DNA from: Poseidonocella sedimentorum
GTDB taxonomy: Bacteria; Pseudomonadota; Alphaproteobacteria; Rhodobacterales; Rhodobacteraceae
Assembly (NCBI RefSeq): GCF_900116005.1
Contig: NZ_FOYI01000009.1
Location: forward strand, 62,001-126,000
Length of the DNA: 64,000 nt
Direction of reading: 5' to 3'
Shown here: positions 34,786-43,267 of the stretch, one piece after another
Position numbering within the stretch: the stretch's first letter is position 1
Layout: every line of letters begins with the position of its first letter
Program-made: the position numbers and the translations under genes
Notes under the pieces: model-generated
What the model was told of the DNA's origin: nothing
Databases searched by the model: none
The model's input: only the letters and a program-made list of their open reading frames with translations

Positions 34786-35865
34786 TCATCGCGACTGGCG
34801 CGCGCCCTGCGTGCGACGGGATGGTGCCGCGGGCAACCTTTTCCCAAGCCAGCTATACTTGCGAAATGCGATCCAGCGGGCGGTTCGCCAGAGTTTGCGT
34901 CGGCGTACCGGATCGACGCTACAAAAATCTTCGACCCGAACAAGATCTTCCAGATCGATCCTTGGTGCGTTTTCGTCGCGCGGCGGCGTGAAGGTAATGC
35001 CGAATGTTGCCTTGAGCCAGTCGAGGTCCGAACAGTCCGAATGAACGGCCGTGGCAATGCCGGGACGAAGAGCAGGGCGGGTGAAGCCCGGAGTGGAGTA
35101 GTCGGCCTCTTGGATCACACGCATGATTTTGCTCGGGGTCCCGTTCAAGATCCTCAAATCGCCTTCGTTGAGCGACTGCAGCAGGGACATCGCTTCGGGT
35201 GAAATGGACTCATTGGCGTCGGCGGGCAGGCGGATGAGATCGCTTGGGCCAATCTCCGGAAGGTGCCTTTGGCAGAAATCGGCGACGATATACCCCTCCA
35301 CTAGGGATTGGCGCTCGAAGACATGCGCGCAAACCTTGACGCCATCTCGGCCCATGAAAGGCAAAAGCGATGGTTTGTAGGAGAGGCCATCAACCTTTTT
35401 GACACCGGGGCGAAATCTGACGTGTTGCTGGAGCGCTGCGCGGAAACGCGCGTCAGGCGCGCGCAGATAGGACACAACGGTGATGGTATCTGCGATGCTC
35501 GTCAGCGTTTCGACGATGTGATCAGCGGTTTCCGGTCGCCACGGACGTTGGAACAGCTCGGCGGAGAGGATGATCGTATGCGGCCAGGTGGCTTCGATCT
35601 GGTTGAGCAGGGTGTTCCAGGCGGCAAGCGAGGTGCGGAGTTGCTCTTCTTCTGTATCGCCCAGTTTGAAGATTGTGCGGAACGGGGCGGGTTTTCCCGG
35701 CGTCAACATGGGCACCAGCGTCTTGTGGCTGGGGAATATCCCGAGGTCCGGATAGAGAATCCCGGCCTTGGCGAACTGCGCACGAGAGGCCGCAAAGAAT
35801 TTCTAAAGTGTGGTCGTGCCGGTTTTCGGCATCCCGATGTGAAACAGGAGCCGGCGCGCTTTCAT
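34786..35865 (-). pseudogene. sulfotransferase gene interrupted by an in-frame amber codon
   Basis: The reading begins at ATG 35865 ([20 protein letters not shown]), where GMPKTGTTTL is the 5'-phosphosulfate-binding loop of PAPS-dependent sulfotransferases. Codon 21 is TAG (35805-35803), and the same frame then stays open for 338 codons (KFFAASRAQFAKAGILYPDLG...) to the stop at 34786. Related loops usually continue with Gln, so a CAG-to-TAG change is the simplest explanation. The start overlaps the rimO stop (ATGA). Translation restarting at 35715 would lack the P-loop and so be inactive. The region is less GC-rich than its neighbours (33 of 60 bases at 35461 versus 39 of 60 at 36061), hinting at transfer. 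Sequencing error is not excluded. Confidence 0.8.
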
Positions 35866-37226
35866 GCCAACTGCCCCCAGAGGTCGTAGTCGCTCGCCTC
35901 GTCCACCTCGACGCGGACGATATCGCCCACGGCGAGGGCATCCGTGCCGTCGTCGATGAAGAGGTTGCCGTCGATTTCCGGGGCATCCGCCTTGGTGCGG
36001 CAGGTGGCGATGCCGTCCGCGTCGATTTCGTCGACGATCACGTCCATGCGCTGGCCCACCTTGGCGGCGAGTTTGGCCTCGCTGATCGCCTGCGCCTTTT
36101 CCATGAAGCGCTCCCAGCGGTCCTGCTTGACCTCTTCGGCCACGTGATCGGGCAGGGCGTTGCTCCGGGCGCCGGCGACGTTTTCGTATTTGAAACACCC
36201 AACGCGGTCGAGCTGGGCCTCGTCGAGCCAATCGAGAAGGGTCTGGAATTCGGCCTCGGTCTCGCCCGGGTAGCCGACGATAAAGGTCGAGCGCAGGGTG
36301 ATGTCGGGGCAGGCAGCGCGCCAGGCGGCAATCTCGTCCAGCGTCCTTGATCCGGCGGCGGGGCGGGCCATGCGCCGAAGCGTGTCGGGGTGGGCGTGCT
36401 GGAAGGGAATGTCGAGATAGGGCAGCACGCGCCCTTCGGCCATGAGCGGGATCAACTCGCGCACATGGGGGTAGGGGTAGACGTAGTGCATCCGGACCCA
36501 GGCGCCCAGACTGCCCAGATCTCGGGCCAGATCGAGGATCGGGAACTTGGCCTCGCGGTCCTTCCAATCGGTGCCGTAGGCGGAGGTGTCCTGACTGATG
36601 ACCAGCAGCTCGCGCACGCCGTTTTCCACCAGTTTTTCCGCCTCGCGCAGCACCGCGCGCGCGGGTCGGGAGGCGAGTTTGCCGCGCATGTCTGGGATGA
36701 TGCAGAACTTGCACTTGTGGTTGCAACCTTCTGAAATCTTTAGATAACTGAAGTGTCTCGGGGTGAGCTTGACGCCGGCTGAGGGCAGCAGGTCGATGAA
36801 GGGATCGGGGTCGGGCGGCACCGCGCCGTGGACGGCATCGAGCACTTGCTCGTATTGGTGCGGGCCGGTCACCGCGAGCACCTTGGGATGCGCGCCGGTG
36901 ATGTACTCGGGCTCGGCGCCGAGACAGCCCGTCACGATCACCTTGCCGTTCTCGGTCAGCGCCTCGCCGATCGCGTCGAGGCTCTCGGCCTTGGCGCTGT
37001 CGAGGAAGCCGCAGGTGTTCACGATCACCGCATCGGCCCCGGAATAATCGGGCGAAATCCCGTAGCCCTCGGCGCGCAGCCGCGTCAGGATCCGTTCGCT
37101 GTCCACCAAGGCCTTGGGGCAGCCGAGCGAGACCATGCCGATGGTCGGCTGGCCGGCACGGGGGGCATCGCCGAGGCGCGCACGCGGGGCGAGGTCGGGG
37201 CGGAGGTTGGGCGGGTTCTGGCTCAT
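35862..37226 (-). CDS. rimO: ribosomal protein uS12 methylthiotransferase RimO
   Basis: A 454-residue radical-SAM methylthiotransferase that modifies an aspartate of ribosomal protein S12. The N-terminal MTTase domain carries three cluster cysteines ([35 protein letters not shown]). The radical-SAM motif CxxxCxxC is [13 protein letters not shown]. The central barrel includes [13 protein letters not shown] and [18 protein letters not shown], and a C-terminal TRAM domain covers the last ~65 residues. A ~28-residue N-terminal extension ([22 protein letters not shown]) precedes the conserved part. Its stop overlaps the start of the broken sulfotransferase gene. Confidence 0.96.
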   Translation of the reverse strand: MSQNPPNLRPDLAPRARLGDAPRAGQPTIGMVSLGCPKALVDSERILTRLRAEGYGISPDYSGADAVIVNTCGFLDSAKAESLDAIGEALTENGKVIVTGCLGAEPEYITGAHPKVLAVTGPHQYEQVLDAVHGAVPPDPDPFIDLLPSAGVKLTPRHFSYLKISEGCNHKCKFCIIPDMRGKLASRPARAVLREAEKLVENGVRELLVISQDTSAYGTDWKDREAKFPILDLARDLGSLGAWVRMHYVYPYPHVRELIPLMAEGRVLPYLDIPFQHAHPDTLRRMARPAAGSRTLDEIAAWRAACPDITLRSTFIVGYPGETEAEFQTLLDWLDEAQLDRVGCFKYENVAGARSNALPDHVAEEVKQDRWERFMEKAQAISEAKLAAKVGQRMDVIVDEIDADGIATCRTKADAPEIDGNLFIDDGTDALAVGDIVRVEVDEASDYDLWGQLA

Positions 37227-37324
37227 GATCCCGGGGCTATAGCCCGGCTTGTGGCCCGTGTGAATGCACCTTCACGCGAGGGGCGCAGGAATTCGTGCAG
37301 GGCTGCGAGATTGGCGGCAGAGTG

Positions 37325-37356
37325 GCGCGGCGGCCCTGGGGCAGGGACCGCCGCGC
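37325..37356 (-). terminator. hairpin downstream of L,D-transpeptidase gene
   Basis: GCGCGGCGG (37325-37333) pairs with CCGCCGCGC (37348-37356), extended by CCCT/AGGG after a one-base bulge around a GGGGC loop. It lies 14 bases past the transpeptidase stop. There is no T-tract, so it may act as an mRNA-end structure rather than a full terminator. Confidence 0.5.
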
Positions 37357-37370
37357 AATGGGAGAGTGCA

Positions 37371-38072
37371 CTAGTAGACGCCCGCGACGCCCTTGGGTTT
37401 CACCGAGCGCAGGACAATCACCGAGGCGCCGTGCACCGCTCTGTCATGCAGGTCGATGACGTCCTGATTGAGCATCCGGATGCAGCCCGACGAGACCGCG
37501 TGGCCGAGCTCCCGCGGAGAGGCGTCGCCGTGGATGCGGTAGAGCGTGTCGATGCCGTTCTGGAACAGGTAGAGCGCCCGCGCGCCCATCGGATTGCCGG
37601 GGCCGGGATCCATGCCGCCATGGGCGACGGAATGGGGCTCCAGCTCGGGTTTGCGCGCGATCATGCTCTCCGGCACGGTCCATCGCGGCCAGGCGCGGCG
37701 GAACTGGAGCCGGGCCGTGCCCTCCCAGTCGAACCCCGCGGCCCCGACACTGACACCGTAGCGCAGGGCGCGGTCGGGGCTGTCGATGAAGAACAGCAGG
37801 GCGCTGTCGGGGTCGACGATGATCGTGCCGTGGGGGTGATCGCCCCAAGGGTTGGCGACCCACTGGCGCCAGAGCGCGGGATCGAGCGCGCCGGGGGGCA
37901 CGGCCGGGATCGGGTAGGGCTCATCGGTGATCGCGGCATAGAAGGCCGGGAGCGGCGGGTGTTGCGGGGGCGCGGCCGCCGCGCTGCGGGCGACGGGGGC
38001 GAGCTCGGGTGTCGTGCAGGCGGCAAGGCCCGCCACCGCCCCGAGGGCGGCGAATTTTCGGCGTGTCAGCAT
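37371..38072 (-). CDS. L,D-transpeptidase (YkuD domain), exported
   Basis: A 233-residue cell-wall enzyme. The YkuD catalytic motif is IHGDASPRELGHAVSSGCIRML at the C-terminal third, with the catalytic Cys in SSGCIRM and a conserved His and Gly. L,D-transpeptidases make 3-3 crosslinks or attach proteins to peptidoglycan. The N terminus MLTRRKFAALGAVAGLAAC combines a twin-arginine pattern with a lipobox (GLAAC), so it is probably a lipoprotein; export route is ambiguous. The start at 38072 is chosen because upstream in-frame sequence (to 38633) has no family character and covers another gene. Confidence 0.9.
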   Translation of the reverse strand: MLTRRKFAALGAVAGLAACTTPELAPVARSAAAAPPQHPPLPAFYAAITDEPYPIPAVPPGALDPALWRQWVANPWGDHPHGTIIVDPDSALLFFIDSPDRALRYGVSVGAAGFDWEGTARLQFRRAWPRWTVPESMIARKPELEPHSVAHGGMDPGPGNPMGARALYLFQNGIDTLYRIHGDASPRELGHAVSSGCIRMLNQDVIDLHDRAVHGASVIVLRSVKPKGVAGVY

Positions 38073-38119
38073 TGGATAGGTCCGGTTCTGGTGACGGAAA
38101 AGCGCGGGGCGCGGTTCGG

Positions 38120-38446
38120 TCAGGCCAGCCGGGGCGGTGCGGGGGGCGGCTCGTGTTGCAAGCTTCTGCCGGGCCATGGATCGCAGGTTGCGCGGAGCGC
38201 GGTCATCTCCGGCGGGCTCGGCGGGATCAGGCGCGCGCTCTCCGCGATATCTGGCCCACAGGGGGCGCCGGGGAGCGTGGCGGTGCGGCACTTGCGCTTG
38301 GCGGTCTGGAGCGTCGCTTGCGCGGCGGGTGTTGCCGCCGTGGCGCTTTCGGTCGCATGCGGCGCGGCGACCTCGGTCATATAGGCGCCCCAGGGCAGCA
38401 ACAGGACCGCGAGCAGAACGACAAGGCCATACCGAAGGAGACGCAT
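38120..38446 (-). CDS. small secreted protein, unknown
   Basis: A possible 108-residue protein. The N terminus MRLLRYGLVVLLAVLLLPWGAYM is a good signal peptide or membrane anchor. The mature part is Ala/Thr/Pro-rich with three to four cysteines (AKRKCRTATLPGAPCGPDI...RATCDPWPG), which could form disulfides. I recognise no domain. It lies 47 bases upstream of the L,D-transpeptidase on the same strand and may be co-transcribed with it. The signal peptide is the main evidence that it is real. Confidence 0.55.
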   Translation of the reverse strand: MRLLRYGLVVLLAVLLLPWGAYMTEVAAPHATESATAATPAAQATLQTAKRKCRTATLPGAPCGPDIAESARLIPPSPPEMTALRATCDPWPGRSLQHEPPPAPPRLA

Positions 38447-38524
38447 GGGCCCGCGATAGCACGCGCGGTTTGCCGTGACAATCTCCGGCCAGGGAAGCGC
38501 GCAAGGCGATCGGCGCGCCGCGCG

Positions 38525-38558
38525 CAAAAAGGGCCGCGCTCTGAATGAGGCGGCCCTT
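38525..38558 (-). terminator. intrinsic terminator of rpmG
   Basis: On the minus strand AAGGGCCGC and GCGGCCCTT form a nine-base stem followed directly by a T-run (TTTTT with the stem Ts). It lies 31 bases past the rpmG stop. Good intrinsic terminator. Confidence 0.8.
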
Positions 38559-38589
38559 CGGGGTAGATCGCTGTGCTCCGCAGGGAGGC

Positions 38590-38757
38590 TTACTTGATCT
38601 TGCCTTCCTTGTACTCCACGTGCTTGCGGGCAACGGGGTCGTACTTACGGGCCACCATTTTTTCCGTCATCGTGCGAGCGTTCTTCTTGGTCACATAGAA
38701 ATGGCCGGTGCCCGCGGTCGAATTCAGACGGATCTTGATTGTCGTCGGCTTCGCCAT
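38590..38757 (-). CDS. rpmG: 50S ribosomal protein bL33
   Basis: A 55-residue L33, typical length. Sequence [18 protein letters not shown] followed by [14 protein letters not shown] and the C-terminal [18 protein letters not shown]. It lacks the CxxC zinc pairs of the C+ form, so it is the zinc-free C- type usual in alphaproteobacteria. Start 38757 follows AGGAGA. It has its own promoter (38817-38844), a leader hairpin and a terminator, so it is monocistronic. Confidence 0.97.
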   Translation of the reverse strand: MAKPTTIKIRLNSTAGTGHFYVTKKNARTMTEKMVARKYDPVARKHVEYKEGKIK

Positions 38758-38773
38758 TGTTAGTCTCCTGATG

Positions 38774-38792
38774 CGGGCCCGGCCGGGGCCCG
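38774..38792 (-). promoter_or_regulatory. hairpin in the rpmG leader
   Basis: Perfect seven-base arms CGGGCCC and GGGCCCG with a five-base loop sit 17 bases upstream of the rpmG ATG and adjacent to its ribosome-binding site. A ribosomal-protein leader structure is possible; the ligand is unknown. Confidence 0.35.
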
Positions 38793-38816
38793 TCCACGAA
38801 AAATCCTGAAGCCCGC

Positions 38817-38844
38817 CTTCTAACGGCGCGGGCCCCCGTGTCAA
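38817..38844 (-). promoter_or_regulatory. sigma70-type promoter of rpmG
   Basis: On the minus strand a perfect TTGACA (38844-38839) lies 16 bases ahead of TAGAAG (38822-38817), 60 bases upstream of the start codon. The -35 is consensus; the -10 is weaker. Confidence 0.55.
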
Positions 38845-38880
38845 CCGGGATTCGCGCTTGAGGGGCGGGCGAGGCGCGTT

Positions 38881-39753
38881 TTATTCCGCAGCGTTGCGTT
38901 TGTCTTCGGTGGCGGTCTCGAAATCGGAGGCGTCGTGGCGCTCATGAAGCTGGGTTTCGGGCGCGCCGGACGTGCGGTTGACCATGCTGCCGCGCTGGAA
39001 GGCGGGGCGGGTGCGGAGCGCTTCGGCCCAACGCAGCAGGTTCTTGTAGGAGGTCACATCGAGGAACTCGCCCGCGTCATAGGCCTCGCCCAGGACCATG
39101 CGCCCGTACCACGGCCAGATCGCGATATCGGCGATGGTGAGCGCGCCGCCGGCCATGAACTCGCGTTCGGCGAGGTGGCGGTCCAGCACATCCATCTGGC
39201 GCTTGGCCTCCATGGCGAAACGATTGATCGGGTATTCCATCTTGGTGGGCGCATAGGCGTAGAAATGGCCGAAACCGCCGCCGAGATAGGGGGCGGAGCC
39301 CATCTGCCAGAAGAGCCAGTTCATGGTCTCGGTCCGGGCGTGGTGATCCTCGGGCAGGAAGGCGCCGAACTTGTTGGCGAGGTAGAGCAGGATCGAGCCG
39401 GATTCGAAGATATGCGTGATCGGGTCGGTGCTGTGATCGGCCATGGCCGGGATCTTGGAGTTGGGGTTGATCTCGACGAAGCCCGAGCCGAACTGATCGC
39501 CGTCGCCGATCCGGATGAGCCAGGCGTCGTACTCGGCGTCATGGCCCGCGGCGAGCAGCTCTTCGAGCATGACGGTGACCTTCACGCCGTTGGGTGTGCC
39601 GAGGGAATAGAGCTGCAGCGGGTGGCGGCCGACTGGCAGCGTCTTGTCATGGGTCGGACCGGCGATGGGGCGGTTGATGCTGGCGAACTCGCCGCCGTTC
39701 TTGTCATCCCATGTCCAGACTTTGGGCGGGGTCCATTCGGGTTGGTCACTCAT
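38881..39753 (-). CDS. yghU: glutathione-dependent disulfide-bond oxidoreductase YghU
   Basis: A 290-residue glutathione S-transferase-fold protein of the YghU/Ure2p-like class. YghU binds two glutathiones and has disulfide reductase activity. The class-specific N-terminal arm is seen (WTPPKVWTWDDKNGGEFASINRPIAGPTH), then the thioredoxin-like domain (LYSLGTPNGVKVTVMLEELLAAG), NPNSKIPAM and ESGSILLYLANKFGAFLPED, and the helical C-terminal domain. Start 39753 (MSDQPEWTPP) follows AAGGAGACGACC; the longer reading is rejected. It is monocistronic, between rpmG and the repeat copy B. Confidence 0.93.
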   Translation of the reverse strand: MSDQPEWTPPKVWTWDDKNGGEFASINRPIAGPTHDKTLPVGRHPLQLYSLGTPNGVKVTVMLEELLAAGHDAEYDAWLIRIGDGDQFGSGFVEINPNSKIPAMADHSTDPITHIFESGSILLYLANKFGAFLPEDHHARTETMNWLFWQMGSAPYLGGGFGHFYAYAPTKMEYPINRFAMEAKRQMDVLDRHLAEREFMAGGALTIADIAIWPWYGRMVLGEAYDAGEFLDVTSYKNLLRWAEALRTRPAFQRGSMVNRTSGAPETQLHERHDASDFETATEDKRNAAE

Positions 39754-39911
39754 GGTCGTCTCCTTGGGTCGATCTGCCGCATTCGGGCTTGGGTGGAGCC
39801 TGCGCCGAAGGCGGCGGGAAGGCAATGTGGCTTTTCGCAGATGCGCTGTGCGGGATGAAACATGGGATGTTGCGGCGGGCAATCCAGTGCTCTTGGCGCG
39901 GTTGTGAAGGT

Positions 39912-39973
39912 GGGGGCGCTGCCCCCGTCCGCCTTTGGCGGCCTCCCCCGGAGTATTTCCCGAAGAGAAGAAG
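39912..39973. repeat. intergenic repeat, copy B
   Basis: A 62-base element nearly identical to 32500-32560: GGGGGC-GCT-GCCCCC, then CCGCC-TTT-GGCGG, the shared GGCCTCCCCCGGAGTATTT and the purine tail AAGAGAAGAAG. It touches the hydroxypyruvate isomerase stop codon (39974-39976). Relative to the upstream gene its orientation is opposite to copy A. Confidence 0.75.
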
Positions 39974-40723
39974 TCAGGGGGATTTCAGGGTGGAAAGCCA
40001 GGCGAGGCTGTCTTCGGTATTTCCTGGCGGTTGGTATTCGGCGGCGGCGACGCCGGGGTAGCCGGTCTCGTCCAGGAAACGGGCGAGGTCCGCGATGTCC
40101 TTGGGGGCGCCGCGGTCGGGGAGGCCCGAGAACTGGATGTGGGCGGTTCGTTCGGCGAGATCGCGCAGGAGGGCGAGCGGGTCGTGGCCCATCCTTGCGG
40201 CGTGGTAGATGTCGAATTGCAGGGCGAGGTTGGGCCGGGCGGCGCGGTCGAGCAGGGCGCAGGCCTTGTCGAAGCTGTCGAGGGCGTAGCCGGGGTGATC
40301 CTGCGGGTTGAGGGGTTCGAGCGTGAGGAATTTGTCGGGGGCTTCTGCGGAGGCCCAGAGCAGGTTGGCCAGAAAGGTGTCGAGGGCGGCGGGATCGTCG
40401 CTGCGGCCGGCGAGCACGTGGATGAGCGGGGCGCCGAGGGCGCGGGCGTAGGTGAGGGCTTTGCGGAAGCCGGCGCGGAAGTCGTCTTCGGCGCCGGGGA
40501 TTGCGCCGTTGCCGCGTCCGCCGCTGTCCCAGTCGGGTTCGGGCGTGTTGATGAGCTGAAGCGGCAGGCCCGCGCGGGTCAGGTCCTTGAGCACCGTTCG
40601 GGGCGGGCGATTGTAGGGGAAGAGGATTTCCACCGCGTCAAAGCCCGCGCGGGCGGCGGCGGCGGGGCGGTCCGCCTCGGGGTATTCGGTGAAGAGCAGG
40701 GTGAGATTGGCGCCGATCCGCAT
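39974..40723 (-). CDS. hyi: hydroxypyruvate isomerase-family protein
   Basis: A 249-residue TIM-barrel protein of the Hyi / sugar-phosphate isomerase family, which interconverts hydroxypyruvate and tartronate semialdehyde. Visible barrel strands: MRIGANLTLLFTEYPEADRPAAAARAGFDAVEILFPYN, PLIHVLAGR, FLTLEPLNPQDHPGY (metal-binding Glu), LALQFDIYHAARMGHDP (metal-site Asp/His) and HIQFSGLPDRGAPKD. Related to Hyi and OtnI, so substrate could be another small sugar acid. Start 40723 is preferred to a longer reading that overlaps the upstream DUF1285 gene; the gap is five bases, so they are an operon. Confidence 0.85.
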   Translation of the reverse strand: MRIGANLTLLFTEYPEADRPAAAARAGFDAVEILFPYNRPPRTVLKDLTRAGLPLQLINTPEPDWDSGGRGNGAIPGAEDDFRAGFRKALTYARALGAPLIHVLAGRSDDPAALDTFLANLLWASAEAPDKFLTLEPLNPQDHPGYALDSFDKACALLDRAARPNLALQFDIYHAARMGHDPLALLRDLAERTAHIQFSGLPDRGAPKDIADLARFLDETGYPGVAAAEYQPPGNTEDSLAWLSTLKSP

Positions 40724-40728
40724 CTTGT

Positions 40729-41325
40729 TCAGACAGCCAGTTCGGCGGCGGGGCAGATCGGGAAGAACGCTCCGCCCGAGTGCAGACCGAACCAATCCGC
40801 GCCTTCGTGGGGCGCGGTCTCGCCGATATCCACCAGACGGTAGAAGCTCTTGCGGTCGATCAGCGCCTCCAGGCCCGCGCGGACGTGCACGTAAGGAGAG
40901 GGCTCGCCGGTCTGGGGATCGCGCGCCACGCGGATGGGGGCGTCCGGCCCGGCGGTGGTCTCGTCCCCGACGTTGGTTTGGAAGGTGAGCGTCTGCGCGC
41001 CGTCCGGGGCGGCCCCGATGGTGAAATCCACGGCGACGAAGGGGGCGTCCTCGACGGTGATTCCCACCTTCTCGACCGGGGTGACGAGGAAATAGTCATC
41101 GTCATCGCGGCGCAGGATGGTGGAAAAGAGGCGGACAAGTTCGGGCCGGCCGATGGGCGTTCCGAGGTAGAACCAAGTGCCGTCTCGGGCGATGCGGATG
41201 TCCAGATCCCCACAAAACGGGGGATTCCACAGGTGCACAGGCGGCAGGCCACGCGCCTTGGAGGCGGCGCGGGCGGCGGCGGCGATGCCCTCTGCGGAGG
41301 GGGTCACGGGGATTTGTGCACACAT
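40729..41325 (-). CDS. DUF1285 domain protein
   Basis: A 198-residue cytoplasmic protein of the DUF1285 family. Family segments include PPVHLWNPPFCGDLDIRIARDGTWFYLGTPIGRPELVRLFSTILRRDDDDYFLVTPVEKVGITVEDAPFVAV and the C-terminal SFYRLVDIGE. Function is unknown; structures in the family show pleckstrin-like folds. It precedes the hydroxypyruvate isomerase by five bases and is divergent from the MoxR operon with 65 bases between. Confidence 0.88.
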   Translation of the reverse strand: MCAQIPVTPSAEGIAAAARAASKARGLPPVHLWNPPFCGDLDIRIARDGTWFYLGTPIGRPELVRLFSTILRRDDDDYFLVTPVEKVGITVEDAPFVAVDFTIGAAPDGAQTLTFQTNVGDETTAGPDAPIRVARDPQTGEPSPYVHVRAGLEALIDRKSFYRLVDIGETAPHEGADWFGLHSGGAFFPICPAAELAV

Positions 41326-41390
41326 GCGTTTTGCCTTCGCGCGGAAGCAGGATACATTTCCCCAAACATAGCCGCTCGGAGAGATTTGTC

Positions 41391-42398
41391 ATGACCGCAT
41401 CTGCCGACCTCGTGGAAGAGATTGAAACCCTGGGGGGAAAGCTCGCGGAGGCGCGCGCCTCGATCGATCGGCGGTTCATCGGGCAGGAGCGCGTGGTGGA
41501 GCTCACGCTCGCGGCGCTGCTTTGCGGTGGGCATGGGCTGCTGATCGGGTTGCCGGGCCTTGGCAAGACGCGGCTGGTCGATACCCTCAGCACGGTCATG
41601 GGGCTGCATGGCAACCGGATTCAGTTCACGCCGGATCTGATGCCCGCCGATATTCTCGGCTCGGAAATTCTTGAGACGGGCGAGGATGGCAGCCGCGCGT
41701 TTCGCTTCATCGAGGGGCCGGTCTTCTGTCAGCTGCTGATGGCCGACGAGATCAACCGCGCCAGCCCGCGCACGCAGTCGGCGCTTTTGCAGGCGATGCA
41801 GGAGCGGATCGTGACCGTGGCCGGGCAGGACCGGGCGCTTGGCGTTCCGTTTCACGTTCTGGCGACGCAGAACCCGATCGAGCAGGAGGGTACCTATCCG
41901 CTCCCCGAGGCGCAGCTTGACCGGTTTCTCGTGCAGATCGATGTGGTCTATCCGGATCGCGCGACGGAGCGCGACATCCTGCTCGCGACCACCGGGGTCG
42001 AGGAGGCCGCGGCGCGCGCGGTCTTCACGGCCGAAGAGCTGCTCGCCGCGCAGAGGCTGTTGCGGCGGATGCCCGTGGGCGAGAGCGTGGTTGATGCGAT
42101 CCTTGATCTGGTGCGGGCCTGCCGGCCGGATGAGCCCGAGGCGCGCGATGCGGTGCGCAATGCCGTCTCCTGGGGGCCGGGGCCGCGCGCGGCGCAGGCG
42201 CTCATGCTGACGGTGCGGGCCAAGGCGCTGCTTGACGGGCGGTTGGCGCCCTCTGTCGAGGATGTGCGGGACATGGCGCTGCCGGTCCTGTCGCACCGGA
42301 TGGCGCTGAGTTTCGCCGCGCGGGCGCGGGGTGAGACGCTTGGCGATGTGCTCGGCGATGTGCTCGGCGCGGTTCTGCCCCTTGGGGCCGCCGCGTGA
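41391..42398 (+). CDS. MoxR-family AAA+ ATPase
   Basis: A 335-residue AAA+ chaperone of the MoxR class. Walker A is GLPGLGKTRL, Walker B is LLMADEINRASPRTQSALLQAMQE, and the sensor-1 region is VLATQNPIEQEGTYPLPEAQLDRF. MoxR ATPases act with vWA-domain partners to mature enzymes or envelope complexes. Start 41391 (MTASADLVEE) follows CGGAGAG. The stop overlaps the GTG of the DUF58 gene (GTGA). It heads a four-gene coupled operon: MoxR, DUF58, BatA/DUF4159, vWA-like. Confidence 0.95.
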   Translation: MTASADLVEEIETLGGKLAEARASIDRRFIGQERVVELTLAALLCGGHGLLIGLPGLGKTRLVDTLSTVMGLHGNRIQFTPDLMPADILGSEILETGEDGSRAFRFIEGPVFCQLLMADEINRASPRTQSALLQAMQERIVTVAGQDRALGVPFHVLATQNPIEQEGTYPLPEAQLDRFLVQIDVVYPDRATERDILLATTGVEEAAARAVFTAEELLAAQRLLRRMPVGESVVDAILDLVRACRPDEPEARDAVRNAVSWGPGPRAAQALMLTVRAKALLDGRLAPSVEDVRDMALPVLSHRMALSFAARARGETLGDVLGDVLGAVLPLGAAA

Positions 42399-43267
42399 GC
42401 CAGCCCGCCGCTCTTCGCAGCCGCGCAGAGGCCACCGCGGCGGGGGTGCCCGCGCTTCTGGCGGCGGCTGAGCATCTGGCCGGCACGGTACTCCTGGGCG
42501 AACACGGGCGGCGGCGCGCGGGGCTTGGCGATGACTTCTGGCAATACCGCCCGGTGCGGCCGGGGGATGAGACGCGGCTCATCGACTGGCGCCGCTCGGC
42601 ACGGGGGGACGAGACCTTCCTGCGCGAGCGCGAGTGGCAGATCGCGCAATCGGTGACGGTCTGGCTCGATGGCGCGGCCAGCATGCGCTTCGCCTCCTCC
42701 GACAAGCTCACGACCAAGGCCGACCGGGCGCAGCTTCTGGCGCTGGCGGTCTCGATCCTGCTGGTGCGGGGCGGCGAGCGGGTCGGGCTGGCCGGGACCG
42801 GGCTGCCCCCCCGGCGGGGCGAGGCGCAGGTGCTGCGGCTGGCGGAGGCCTTCTTGCGGGAAGGGGAGGCGGATTACGGCGTGCCCGAAACGCGGGCGAT
42901 GCTGCCTCATGCGCGGGCGCTTTTCATCTCCGATTTCATGGGCGATTTCGCGGCCGTAGAGGCGGCGCTTCACAAGGCCGCCGACCGGGGCGTGCGCGGC
43001 ATCCTGCTCCAGATCCTCGATCCGGCCGAGGAGGCCTTCCCCTTCACCGGGCGGACCCTGTTCCAAAGCGTCGGCGGCAGTTTGAGCCACGAGACCCTCA
43101 AGGCCCGCGATCTCAAGGCGCGCTACCTGGAGCGGTTGGCCGAGCGCAAGGATGCGCTGGAGGCGCTCGCGCGGCTCACCGGCTGGCGCTACAGCGCGCA
43201 TCACACAGGCGAGAGCGCGCAGGCGGCGCTGCTCTGGCTCTGGCATGCGTTTGACGGGGCGCGCTGA
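42395..43267 (+). CDS. DUF58 domain protein
   Basis: A 290-residue DUF58 protein, standard partner of MoxR ATPases. The family core motif YRPVRPGDETRLIDWRRSARGDETFLREREWQ is at about residues 49-80, followed by a vWA-like fold (SVTVWLDGAASMRFAS) in which the MIDAS DxSxS is degenerate. There are no transmembrane helices, so it is cytoplasmic. The start is GTG 42395 overlapping the moxR stop; its own TGATG overlaps the next gene. Confidence 0.93.
   Translation: MSQPAALRSRAEATAAGVPALLAAAEHLAGTVLLGEHGRRRAGLGDDFWQYRPVRPGDETRLIDWRRSARGDETFLREREWQIAQSVTVWLDGAASMRFASSDKLTTKADRAQLLALAVSILLVRGGERVGLAGTGLPPRRGEAQVLRLAEAFLREGEADYGVPETRAMLPHARALFISDFMGDFAAVEAALHKAADRGVRGILLQILDPAEEAFPFTGRTLFQSVGGSLSHETLKARDLKARYLERLAERKDALEALARLTGWRYSAHHTGESAQAALLWLWHAFDGAR

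Noticed and set aside
30696-35057. A 1453-codon antisense open frame spanning lpdA, cpdB and part of the sulfotransferase
   Set aside because: Same compositional cause; it crosses several real genes and intergenic repeats and has no recognisable domain.
35803-36726. A 307-codon reading ending in the sulfotransferase P-loop
   Set aside because: Everything before MKARRLL is an off-frame reading of rimO. Only the last 20 codons are meaningful, and they are merged into the broken sulfotransferase gene.
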